DNA of 64,000 nt. Origin: Flavobacterium silvisoli (lineage in GTDB: Bacteria > Bacteroidota > Bacteroidia > Flavobacteriales > Flavobacteriaceae). The position numbers and the translations under genes were made by a program. Positions 27,697-36,448 of the stretch are shown here, in pieces. The notes beneath the pieces are model-generated. The model ran no database searches. It was not told where the DNA came from and saw only the letters and a list, made by a program, of their open reading frames with translations. Position 1 is the stretch's first letter, and every line of letters begins with the position of its first letter. The stretch is from positions 96,668 through 160,667 of the forward strand of contig NZ_SJPE01000005.1 in assembly GCF_004329815.1 (NCBI RefSeq). The letters run 5' to 3'.

Positions 27697-28034
27697 CCAA
27701 TCCGCAATCCGTTCTCAACTTTCATATCTGAAGTCAGCAAAACAATATCATTGTCCTCGCCAACAGAGCCCAGCACCAAACATTCGCTCATGAACGTGCC
27801 TATTTGTTTTCGGGGAAAATTGACCACCGCTACAATCTGTTTTCCGATCAACTCTTCTTTGGTATATCGTTTTGTAATTTGTGCGGATGTTTTTTTCAAA
27901 CCGATTTCATTTCCGAAATCAATAGTCAATTGATAGGCTGGTTTACGGGCTTCGGGAAAATCGTTAACCTTCACAATGGTTCCCACACGCATTTCTACTT
28001 TTTCAAAATCAGACCATGATATTTTTTCTTCCAT
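27693..28034 (-). CDS. CsaA-like tRNA-binding-domain protein
   Basis: The 113-residue protein is a single EMAP/tRNA-binding OB-fold: 'FEKVEMRVGTIVKVNDFPEARKPAY' at the start, 'LKKTSAQITKRYTKEELIGKQIVAVVNFPRKQIG' in the middle, and 'MSECLVLGS' near the end. This is the pattern of CsaA/YgjH proteins, which bind tRNA and were described as chaperone-like in Bacillus. It is cytoplasmic, and length matches CsaA (about 110). Its 3' end overlaps the convergent small membrane gene by four bases. Confidence 0.92.
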   Translation of the reverse strand: MEEKISWSDFEKVEMRVGTIVKVNDFPEARKPAYQLTIDFGNEIGLKKTSAQITKRYTKEELIGKQIVAVVNFPRKQIGTFMSECLVLGSVGEDNDIVLLTSDMKVENGLRIG

Positions 28035-28049
28035 ATAGCAAAACTAAAA

Positions 28050-28069
28050 AAACACTCAAATGAGTGTTT
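28050..28069 (-). terminator. Terminator after the mini cytochrome c gene
   Basis: AAACACTC / GAGTGTTT stem with loop AAAT; the minus strand continues into a T-rich tract. Confidence 0.7.
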
Positions 28070-28075
28070 GTGGGA

Positions 28076-28387
28076 TTATTGCATGGCTACGTAATTAAAA
28101 ATCTTTTGCCCTTGTACATCATCGAGATGGGCTTTCTTTTGCATACGAGCCACTATCGGCTTCCACTTTTCGGGTGAGAATTCTTTGGCATCATACAATC
28201 TGTGGCATTTAGCACAATTATTTTCATAGAGGGCTTTACCTTCTGCTAACTCAGGAGTCAGTGCAACAGTTGTTTCTTTTTTGGCATCCGTTGTTTTCGA
28301 GACCTCAGTTGTAGGTACGCTCGACTTGGAAGCACACGAGTAAATAATTACCGTCAATACTGCCAAAGAAATTACTTTATACTTCAT
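28076..28387 (-). CDS. Small cytochrome c-type lipoprotein
   Basis: The 103-residue protein has a lipoprotein signal (MKYKVISLAVLTVIIYSC, Cys 18), a Ser/Thr/Lys-rich linker (~20-45) and a mini cytochrome c domain. The heme-binding CAKCH motif is near residues 58-62, and a Met candidate for the sixth ligand is in 'VARMQKKAHL' near 83. Domain size (~58 residues) is at the small end for class I cytochrome c. It would be lipid-anchored and exposed to the periplasm, as an electron carrier for an unknown partner. It lies between a CsaA-like gene and a PPIase gene, with terminators on both sides, so it is monocistronic. Confidence 0.88.
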   Translation of the reverse strand: MKYKVISLAVLTVIIYSCASKSSVPTTEVSKTTDAKKETTVALTPELAEGKALYENNCAKCHRLYDAKEFSPEKWKPIVARMQKKAHLDDVQGQKIFNYVAMQ

Positions 28388-28420
28388 AATTATAGTTTAT
28401 TGGTTTAGGTAAATGTATAA

Positions 28421-28451
28421 AAAATCCCGACAATTAGTTGTCGGGATTTTA
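28421..28451 (-). terminator. Terminator after PPIase gene
   Basis: Near-perfect palindrome AAAATCCCGACAA / TTGTCGGGATTTT with loop TTAG, on the 3' side of the minus-strand PPIase gene. Confidence 0.85.
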
Positions 28452-28472
28452 ACTATTTAACGAGATGTCAAA

Positions 28473-29405
28473 TTATTTTACATCCATCAATTCAACGTCA
28501 AAAATCAAGGTAGCATTAGGCGGAATAACACCACCTGCTCCACTCGAACCATATCCTAAATATGAAGGAATAACAAAGCGCGCCTTATCACCAACCTGTA
28601 ATAGTGCGATACCTTCATCCCAACCTTCAATGACATGACCTTTTCCTAAAGGAAACTCGATTGGTTTTTTTCTCGGGTAAGAAGAATCAAATGTTTTACC
28701 GTTTTCCAATTGTCCGGTGTAATGTACCGAAACCGTTTTTCCGGCCTCAGCTTTTTTACCATTCCCTTTTTGAATTATTTTGTAACGCAATCCGCTATCG
28801 GTTTTATCAAATCCGGCAGCCAATTTTTCCATAGCCGCTTCAGCTTGTTTTTTGGCTTCTTCAATTCTTTTTTGTCTTGACCCTTCAAAAGTTCTGAATG
28901 ATTCTATGGCATTCCACTCCTGAGCTTCTTTCCCTACTCTGATGATCTCAATACCTTCGATAATATCACCTTGTACAATTTGATTGACAATATCCTGACC
29001 TTCTACTACGTGGCCGAATACCGTATGCTTGTCATCCAACCAAGTTGTGGGAACGTGTGTAATAAAGAATTGAGAGCCATTAGTTCCCGGGCCGGCGTTT
29101 GCCATAGACAATACCCCCGGCTTATCGTGTCTTAAATCAACGTGAAATTCATCGTCAAAGTTGTACCCCGGACCACCGGTTCCGGTTCCTTGCGGGCATC
29201 CGCCCTGAATCATAAAATCAGGAATGACACGATGAAATTTCAACCCGTCGTAGTACGGTTTTCCCATTGGTTTAGCTGAATTTTCTAATTGCCCTTCGGC
29301 CAATCCAACAAAATTACCTACCGTACCCGGTGTTAAATCGTGTGTCAATTTTACTAATATCGGACCCTTAGTGGTATTGAATTTAGCGTATATTCCGTTT
29401 TCCAT
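28473..29405 (-). CDS. Fused cyclophilin-FKBP peptidyl-prolyl isomerase
   Basis: The 310-residue protein carries two PPIase domains. Residues ~5-160 are a cyclophilin ('[18 protein letters not shown]', '[27 protein letters not shown]' region). Residues ~205-310 are an FKBP ('[22 protein letters not shown]', '[29 protein letters not shown]'). The linker (~165-200) is a charged helix. Active residues look intact in both halves, including R in HRVIP and W/Y in the FKBP pocket. There is no signal peptide, so the cytoplasm is likely. Such cyclophilin-FKBP fusions are known in Bacteroidetes and some protists. Confidence 0.94.
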   Translation of the reverse strand: MENGIYAKFNTTKGPILVKLTHDLTPGTVGNFVGLAEGQLENSAKPMGKPYYDGLKFHRVIPDFMIQGGCPQGTGTGGPGYNFDDEFHVDLRHDKPGVLSMANAGPGTNGSQFFITHVPTTWLDDKHTVFGHVVEGQDIVNQIVQGDIIEGIEIIRVGKEAQEWNAIESFRTFEGSRQKRIEEAKKQAEAAMEKLAAGFDKTDSGLRYKIIQKGNGKKAEAGKTVSVHYTGQLENGKTFDSSYPRKKPIEFPLGKGHVIEGWDEGIALLQVGDKARFVIPSYLGYGSSGAGGVIPPNATLIFDVELMDVK

Positions 29406-29430
29406 TGTGTATATTTTTATAAATGCAGTG

Positions 29431-29438
29431 CAAAGGTA
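29431..29438 (-). promoter_or_regulatory. -7 box for PPIase gene
   Basis: Minus strand TACCTTTG, 26 bases before the start; no clear -33. Confidence 0.4.
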
Positions 29439-29479
29439 GTATATAAATTGTAATTTTGGCTACCCATAAAAACGAAAAC

Positions 29480-29929
29480 ATGAGCTCAATATACAGCAAA
29501 ACCGACAATGATTTAATCATTACCAGAATCAATCAACTAACCCCGGAAAGCAAAGCACTGTGGGGCAAAATGACCGTAGACCAAATGTTATCGCATTGTC
29601 AGGCTCCGTTGGATTTCACCTTCGGTCACACTCCTATGAAAGCCAATTTTATCATGCGCCTTTTTGGAAAAATGCTTAAAGGAAAGGTTTTCAATTCGAA
29701 TGAATTTAAGAAAAACAGCCCTACTGCTCCTGCTTTCATCAGAACGGCCCATTACGATTTTGATCAAACCAAAAACGAACTGATTCAAAAAATAGAGGTT
29801 TTTTCCAATTTGGGAAAAGATGCCATCAAAACCACCAATCATCCTTTCTTTGGCGAATTGACCTATGACGAATGGAGTAAAATGCACACCATGCATTTAG
29901 ACCATCATTTGAAACAATTTGGCGTATAA
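29480..29929 (+). CDS. DUF1569 protein (DinB-like fold)
   Basis: I start at ATG 29480; an upstream TTG in frame would add eight residues and overlap a TAATTTTG promoter-like box. The 149-residue protein has the DUF1569 pattern: 'SKALWGKMTVDQMLSHCQAP', 'KNSPTAPAFIRTAHYDF' and 'HPFFGELTYDEWSKMHTMHLDHHLKQFG'. Conserved His residues (HCQ near 42 and MHxxHLDHH near the end) could bind metal as in DinB-like four-helix bundles. Biochemical function is unknown. It precedes trmD by 41 bases. Confidence 0.82.
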   Translation: MSSIYSKTDNDLIITRINQLTPESKALWGKMTVDQMLSHCQAPLDFTFGHTPMKANFIMRLFGKMLKGKVFNSNEFKKNSPTAPAFIRTAHYDFDQTKNELIQKIEVFSNLGKDAIKTTNHPFFGELTYDEWSKMHTMHLDHHLKQFGV

Positions 29930-29945
29930 TTTCACCCGAGTAACT

Positions 29946-29953
29946 TATCTTTG
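29946..29953 (+). promoter_or_regulatory. -7 box for trmD
   Basis: TATCTTTG, 17 bases before trmD, with TTTG at 29918-29921, 24 bases further upstream. Confidence 0.45.
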
Positions 29954-29970
29954 TCGACTGAATTGAAACC

Positions 29971-30651
29971 ATGCGAATAGATATTATTACCATATTGCCG
30001 GAACTGATGCGAAGTCCTTTTGAAGCCTCTATCATGAAGCGTGCTATAGAAAAAGGCTTGGTAGAAGTTCATTTTCACAATCTAAGAGATTACACTAAGA
30101 ACAAGCAAAAAAGCGTAGACGACTATCAGTTTGGCGGAGGAGCCGGCATGGTCATGATGGTTCAACCCATAGACGACTGTATTACTTTTTTAAAAAGTCA
30201 GCGACACTATGACGAGGTGATTTATATGACTCCTGATGGAGAAACGCTGAACCAAAAAATGGCCAATACGATGTCGATGTACGAAAACATCATTATTCTT
30301 TGCGGACATTATAAAGGAGTAGATCAACGGGTTCGCGATCATTTTATTACCAAAGAAATTTCGATTGGAGATTATGTACTATCGGGTGGAGAAATTGGCG
30401 CGATAGTATTGTGTGATGCCTTGATTCGCCTGATTCCGGGAGTGTTGAGCGATGAGACTTCGGCTTTGACCGACAGCTTTCAGGACAATTTACTCTCACC
30501 TCCTATTTATACCCGTCCGGCTGATTATAAAGGATGGAAAGTTCCCGAGGTATTGACCAGTGGTCATTTTGCCAAAATTGAAAAATGGCGTGAGGATATG
30601 GCGTATGAGCACACCAAAAACAGACGTCCGGACTTGTTAGACAATGAATAA
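29971..30651 (+). CDS. trmD: tRNA (guanine-N1-37)-methyltransferase
   Basis: The 226-residue SPOUT methyltransferase contains '[18 protein letters not shown]', '[17 protein letters not shown]', '[13 protein letters not shown]' and '[18 protein letters not shown]', the knot and SAM-binding segments of TrmD. It methylates G37 next to the anticodon, preventing +1 frameshifting. Length is in the family range (about 225-255). It is followed after 162 bases by rplS, as in many bacteria, but here with a separate promoter and leader. Confidence 0.96.
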   Translation: MRIDIITILPELMRSPFEASIMKRAIEKGLVEVHFHNLRDYTKNKQKSVDDYQFGGGAGMVMMVQPIDDCITFLKSQRHYDEVIYMTPDGETLNQKMANTMSMYENIIILCGHYKGVDQRVRDHFITKEISIGDYVLSGGEIGAIVLCDALIRLIPGVLSDETSALTDSFQDNLLSPPIYTRPADYKGWKVPEVLTSGHFAKIEKWREDMAYEHTKNRRPDLLDNE

Positions 30652-30658
30652 TCGACAC

Positions 30659-30717
30659 TTAACAATTGATAATGAATTGATTACAGATTTAAAAAATTAT
30701 TCATTTATAATTGTTAA
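30659..30717. repeat. AT-rich inverted repeat between trmD and rplS
   Basis: Arms TTAACAATTGATAATGAAT (30659-30677) and ATTCATTTATAATTGTTAA (30699-30717) are complementary at 17 of 19 positions around a 21-base loop. It may act as a weak terminator for trmD or be a small dispersed element. The right arm also contributes the -33 region of the rplS promoter. Confidence 0.6.
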
Positions 30718-30740
30718 TTGCCAATTCTTTTTTATCTTTG
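30711..30740 (+). promoter_or_regulatory. Promoter for rplS
   Basis: TTG (30711-30713) and TATCTTTG (30733-30740) spaced 19 bases, an excellent match to the Bacteroidetes pattern. It gives a leader of about 70 bases. Confidence 0.7.
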
Positions 30741-30747
30741 CCCCCAC

Positions 30748-30789
30748 ATTAGACCAACCTCTGGCGAGAACCGTGAATGTTGCTCTGAT
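30748..30789 (+). ncRNA. Structured 5' leader of rplS (putative L19 autoregulatory RNA)
   Basis: In the rplS leader, ATTAGA (30748-30753) pairs with TCTGAT (30784-30789, one U-G), and after a C-C mismatch CAAC (30755-30758) pairs with GTTG (30779-30782). An inner hairpin TGG-CGAGAA-CCG (30762-30773) sits inside. A ten-pair stem just before a ribosomal protein gene is what an autoregulatory leader looks like. L19 leaders are known in other bacteria, and I recall a Flavobacteria-specific one being proposed but cannot verify it. Confidence 0.55.
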
Positions 30790-30813
30790 TTTAAACCATA
30801 ATAATTAATAAAA

Positions 30814-31164
30814 ATGGCAAATTTAGTAGATTTCGTAAATAACGAATTATCGACAAAAAAAGATTTCCCTGAGTTCGGAGCCGGAGATACTATCACCGTG
30901 TACTACGAAATTAAAGAGGGTGAAAAAACAAGAACTCAGTTTTTCAAAGGAGTTGTTATCCAAAGAAAAGGTGCAGGATTGACTGAAACTTTCACAATCC
31001 GTAAAATGTCAGGTGCTGTTGGTGTTGAGCGTATCTTCCCTGTAAACATGCCGGCATTACAAAAAATTGAAGTTAACCAAAGAGGTAAAGTTAGAAGAGC
31101 TCGTATTTTCTACTTCAGAGAACTTACTGGTAAAAAAGCAAAAATCAAAGAAAGAAGAAGATAA
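30814..31164 (+). CDS. rplS: Ribosomal protein L19
   Basis: The 116-residue basic protein matches L19: 'FPEFGAGDTITVYYEIKEG', 'RTQFFKGVVIQRKGAGL', 'TFTIRKMSGAVGVERIFP' and the C-terminal 'RGKVRRARIFYFREL' with a Lys/Arg-rich tail. L19 sits at the 30S-50S interface. It is transcribed from its own promoter with a structured leader and ends at a hairpin. Confidence 0.98.
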   Translation: MANLVDFVNNELSTKKDFPEFGAGDTITVYYEIKEGEKTRTQFFKGVVIQRKGAGLTETFTIRKMSGAVGVERIFPVNMPALQKIEVNQRGKVRRARIFYFRELTGKKAKIKERRR

Positions 31165-31188
31165 TTTCATCCTTTCTGATTATAAAAC

Positions 31189-31214
31189 AAGCCTCGATTT
31201 TCGGGGCTTTTTTA
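31189..31214 (+). terminator. Terminator after rplS
   Basis: AAGCCTCGA / TCGGGGCTT (one T-G pair), loop TTT, followed by six T residues. Confidence 0.85.
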
Positions 31215-31240
31215 TTGCTTTCTCCTACCATTTCAATAAA

Positions 31241-31268
31241 AAACCCGAATTGTTTCCAATTCGGGTTT
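31241..31268 (-). terminator. Terminator after mdh
   Basis: AAACCCGAATTG / CAATTCGGGTTT stem with loop TTTC; the minus strand continues in a T-rich tract. Confidence 0.85.
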
Positions 31269-31290
31269 ACTGTATGATTTGTGATAATGT

Positions 31291-32226
31291 TTATCCTAAA
31301 ACGGTCGCCAAAGCATCATTCATGCTTCTTACCGCATCAGCACTTTTCGCAAATAACGCTTTTTCTGCGTCGTTCAATTTTACATCAACAATTTCTTCCA
31401 CACCATTTTTACCAATGATGCAAGGCACTCCGATGCAAATATCATTTTGCCCGTACTCTCCTTCTACAAAAACAGAACAAGCAATCATTTTTCTTTGGTC
31501 GTTTAAAATACTGTCAACCAAATACGCTACAGAAGCCCCCGGCGCATACCAAGCCGAAGTTCCCAATAAAGCCGTAAGCGTAGCTCCGCCAACCATAGTA
31601 TCAGCTGCTACTTTTGCCAACTGCTCTTCAGATAAAAACTGAGAAACCGGAATTCCGTTATAAGAAGCCAAACGCGTTAACGGAATCATAGTCGTATCAC
31701 CATGACCTCCGATAACCATAGCCGAAATATCATTCGCCGGTTTGTTCAATGCTAAAGATAAATACGTTCTGAAACGAGAACTGTCTAAAGCTCCACCCAT
31801 ACCAATGATTCTGTTTTTAGGCAATCCTAATGATTTGAATGCCAAATAGGTCATTGTATCCATTGGATTGGAGACAATTACGAAGATAGCATCAGGAGAA
31901 TGTTGCAACAGATTTTCGGCAACCGACTTCACAATGCCTGCATTAATACCAATCAATTCTTCACGGGTCATCCCCGGCTTTCTCGGAATTCCTGAGGTAA
32001 TTACCACCACATCACTTCCGGCTGTTTTTGAATAATCATTGGTAACCCCGGTCAATTTGGTATTGAACCCGGTATTGGTTGCACACTGCATAATGTCTAA
32101 CGCTTTTCCTTCAGCAAAACCTTCTCTGATATCCAACAGGACAATCTCGCTTGCAATTCCTCTGTAAGCCATCACATCAGCGCATGTCGCCCCAACATTT
32201 CCAGCTCCTACAATCGTAACTTTCAT
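31291..32226 (-). CDS. mdh: Malate dehydrogenase (lactate dehydrogenase-like type)
   Basis: The 311-residue enzyme has the NAD motif 'VGAGNVGATCADVMAYRG' at the N-terminus, 'ITSGIPRKPGMTREELIGIN' with the substrate-loop Arg pair, 'VSNPMDTMTYLAF', and the catalytic His segment 'VIGGHGDTTMIPL' near 175. The loop 'RKPGM' (Arg rather than Gln at the selectivity position) favours malate over lactate. It interconverts malate and oxaloacetate in the TCA cycle, as a cytoplasmic enzyme. It lies downstream of gyrB but is separated from it by a 168-base intergenic repeat region. Confidence 0.95.
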   Translation of the reverse strand: MKVTIVGAGNVGATCADVMAYRGIASEIVLLDIREGFAEGKALDIMQCATNTGFNTKLTGVTNDYSKTAGSDVVVITSGIPRKPGMTREELIGINAGIVKSVAENLLQHSPDAIFVIVSNPMDTMTYLAFKSLGLPKNRIIGMGGALDSSRFRTYLSLALNKPANDISAMVIGGHGDTTMIPLTRLASYNGIPVSQFLSEEQLAKVAADTMVGGATLTALLGTSAWYAPGASVAYLVDSILNDQRKMIACSVFVEGEYGQNDICIGVPCIIGKNGVEEIVDVKLNDAEKALFAKSADAVRSMNDALATVLG

Positions 32227-32290
32227 TTTTTTGTAAATTTTATGTTTGTTATGTTATTTATGTTCTTGAATTAATTTCTGAATGTATTTC

Positions 32291-32393
32291 AGGAGCTAAT
32301 CCCGCTTTCCGTTGCAATCTTTTTGTTTGGTTCTTCAACCCTATATTCAAAAATCCGTAAAACAAAAAGGATTTCCGCTGCAATCGGGGCTAG
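32291..32393. repeat. Intergenic composite repeat element (Flavobacterium-type)
   Basis: TTTCCGTTGCAATC (32306-32319) and TTTCCGCTGCAATC (32372-32385) are near-identical direct repeats. AATCTTTTTGTTT (32316-32328) and AAACAAAAAGGATT (32360-32373) are near-complementary inverted arms. The element ends in GGGGCTAG right before the gyrB stop. I recall very similar 'aggagct…ggggctag' elements between genes in several Flavobacterium genomes. It probably forms a long hairpin in the 3' region of gyrB mRNA. Confidence 0.6.
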
Positions 32394-34340
<1,947 letters not shown>

Positions 34341-34372
34341 TTATCGTAAAAATGTATTTTTTGTCTAACACG

Positions 34373-34380
34373 CAAATATA
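34373..34380 (-). promoter_or_regulatory. -7 box for gyrB
   Basis: Minus strand TATATTTG, 39 bases before the start codon; a TTTG 25 bases further upstream (34406-34409) is a possible -33. Confidence 0.5.
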
Positions 34381-34455
34381 TGAAAACACACCTCATTTCC
34401 TATCCCAAAACGATGTTAAAAGCCTTAAGTTATTAACATTTTAGGCAATATTTCA

Positions 34456-34488
34456 ACAAAAAAACGCCTGTCAAAAATGACAGACGTT
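34456..34488 (-). terminator. Terminator after asnB
   Basis: Stem AACGCCTGTCA / TGACAGACGTT (one G-U pair on the minus strand), loop AAAA, followed by a run of T on the minus strand. Confidence 0.8.
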
Positions 34489-34520
34489 CTTTAACAAACA
34501 AACTAAACTTCAAACTAAAC

Positions 34521-36137
34521 TCAAGCAATTACACTTGACTTTGCGATTTCAACATCCGCTTTTACGTGAGCTGCATTAGCTCTTCCGCTCGGATCTTGAT
34601 TTTCCTGCCATTTTGGTATCCATTTACGCACGGTTTGTGCCGCACTGAGCTGTGGATAATATTTATGAAAGATGGTTCTGTAATAATAGGCTTCTTTGGT
34701 CGCCGGTGTATTATAAGGAAACTGTTTTGCCGCTTCTGCCATTTGTTCATCAGTTACCTGAGAAGCACAATACTCAATTAAAGTATCTATCCAATTGTAG
34801 CCAACCCCGTCTGAAAACTGCTCTTTTTGGCGCCACAATACCTCATCAGGAAGGTACGGATCATTTGGTGTATCAAAGGCTTTTCTTAAAATGTATTTTT
34901 CTTTTCCTTCATAAGTTTTGGGCAATTTCTCCTCCCCTTTTATTTTCATGGCTACTTCCAGAAAATCTTTGTCCAAAAACGGGACTCTGGCCTCCAATCC
35001 GTGTGCCATAGTTGACTTATCTGCACGCAACAAATCGGCTGTAAACAATTTTTGAACTCTTTCAATAGTTTCCTTGGTAAAATCTTCGGTAGTTGGTGCA
35101 TTTCTGAAGTATAAATATCCCCCAAAAACCTCATCAGCTCCTTCACCCGAAAGCACCACTTTAATCCCCATATCGGTGATGGCTTTAGACAAGAAATACA
35201 TTGGAGTACTGGCTCTTACCGACGTAACATCATACGTTTCGAGGTGCCAAATCAGTTTTTCTAAAATTGCGATTCCCTGCTCAATGGTAAAATGAACTTC
35301 GTGGTGAGTCGTTCCCAAAAAATCAGCCACTTTACGAGCAGCTACAGCATCGGGAGCTTCTTTGTCTAACCCAATGGAAAAAGAATGTAGTTCTTTTCCT
35401 TTTTCTTTTAACAAACGAGCGGCAATTGAGGACGTTAAAGATGAATCCAACCCACCCGAAAGCAGTACTCCTATAGGCACATCGCTCATTAATCTTTTAC
35501 GCGTAGCTTCGGTTAAGGCATCTCTTAACATTTTGAAATCAACTTCATCCCGGCACTTTTTATAATCTTCATATTCCGGCGTGTAGTATTTTACAAACCC
35601 GGTTTCTGCTGTGTAATAATGACCCGGAGGAAACGTAGAAAACGTCTTGCACTGATCCGCAATCGGCTTCATTTCTGAGGCAAAATACATTCTGCCCCGG
35701 TCATCTACCCCGTAATAGAGCGGTTTTACTCCCAAAGGATCTCGACCGGCAATGTAATCATCTCCGTCAACGACTACAAAGGCAAAGTCACCGTCTAATA
35801 AATGCACAAAATCATAACCGAATTTTTCATACAAATGCACTATAACTTCAGAGTCTGATTTAGAACGAAACACATGATCTTTCAAAATCGTATCCCTTAA
35901 CTCCTGATGATTGTAAATTTCACCATTATGAACCATCCAGGCAGAAGAACATCCCTGAATAGGTTGCTTGCCCGAATGTAAATCGATAATAGACAAACGT
36001 TCGTGACTTAATATATGTCCGTTTTCTGTGATATGCATATCGCTCTCATCCGGGCCACGATGTGACATCCTTTTTGAAAGTTGTTTCACCAACTGCTCGT
36101 CTTTACCTTTTCCTATAATGGCTAATATTCCACACAT
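34521..36137 (-). CDS. asnB: Asparagine synthase (glutamine-hydrolysing)
   Basis: The 538-residue protein begins MCGILAIIG, with the Cys that acts as amidotransferase nucleophile after Met removal. The glutaminase domain (~1-200) has 'RGPDES', 'HERLSIIDLHSGKQPI' and 'HNGEIYNH'. The synthetase domain (~210-500) has the PPi loop 'LLSGGLDSSL', 'SEGADEVFGGY' and 'EARVPFLDKDFLE'. It makes asparagine from aspartate using glutamine and ATP. All core residues appear intact and length matches AsnB (about 550). It is monocistronic, divergent from the OstA-like gene across a 311-base AT-rich gap. Confidence 0.96.
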   Translation of the reverse strand: MCGILAIIGKGKDEQLVKQLSKRMSHRGPDESDMHITENGHILSHERLSIIDLHSGKQPIQGCSSAWMVHNGEIYNHQELRDTILKDHVFRSKSDSEVIVHLYEKFGYDFVHLLDGDFAFVVVDGDDYIAGRDPLGVKPLYYGVDDRGRMYFASEMKPIADQCKTFSTFPPGHYYTAETGFVKYYTPEYEDYKKCRDEVDFKMLRDALTEATRKRLMSDVPIGVLLSGGLDSSLTSSIAARLLKEKGKELHSFSIGLDKEAPDAVAARKVADFLGTTHHEVHFTIEQGIAILEKLIWHLETYDVTSVRASTPMYFLSKAITDMGIKVVLSGEGADEVFGGYLYFRNAPTTEDFTKETIERVQKLFTADLLRADKSTMAHGLEARVPFLDKDFLEVAMKIKGEEKLPKTYEGKEKYILRKAFDTPNDPYLPDEVLWRQKEQFSDGVGYNWIDTLIEYCASQVTDEQMAEAAKQFPYNTPATKEAYYYRTIFHKYYPQLSAAQTVRKWIPKWQENQDPSGRANAAHVKADVEIAKSSVIA

Positions 36138-36448
36138 ATCCCAAAACTTTAAAACCTTTTATTTTATGAAGCAAAAATGAATTATTAGTTTCATTACAAA
36201 AACAAATACCGATTAAATAGTTACAATTAAAAACTTAAAAAAATAAAAATAATAAAATATGAAACTTGTTTTTATAAAATAAACCCATTTTGTTTGAATT
36301 TCACAAAAAATGCACTCTTTTGTTGACATTAAACCTAGCTATTGAAAAAATAAGAGAGACTGAATTTAAAGGTCAGGGTTTGATAAATAATTCTTAATTG
36401 CCACTATCATTGTTGCTATTTTCATAAATTTGCCCAAAATTCAACCCT
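36138..36448. other. AT-rich intergenic region between asnB and the OstA-like gene
   Basis: This 311-base gap separates divergent genes. I see no ORF or RNA gene. It contains a TAAATTTG box at 36425-36432 for the plus-strand gene and no convincing -7 box for asnB. Extended A/T tracts (36220-36300) may act as UP-like or curvature elements. Confidence 0.5.
36425..36432 (+). promoter_or_regulatory. -7 box for OstA-like gene
   Basis: TAAATTTG, 16 bases before the TTG start; a TTG at 36398-36400 lies 24 bases upstream. Confidence 0.45.

Noticed and set aside
31067..31642. 191-residue open frame across the rplS end and mdh
   Set aside because: It overlaps rplS, two terminators and antisense mdh; no coherent protein is evident.
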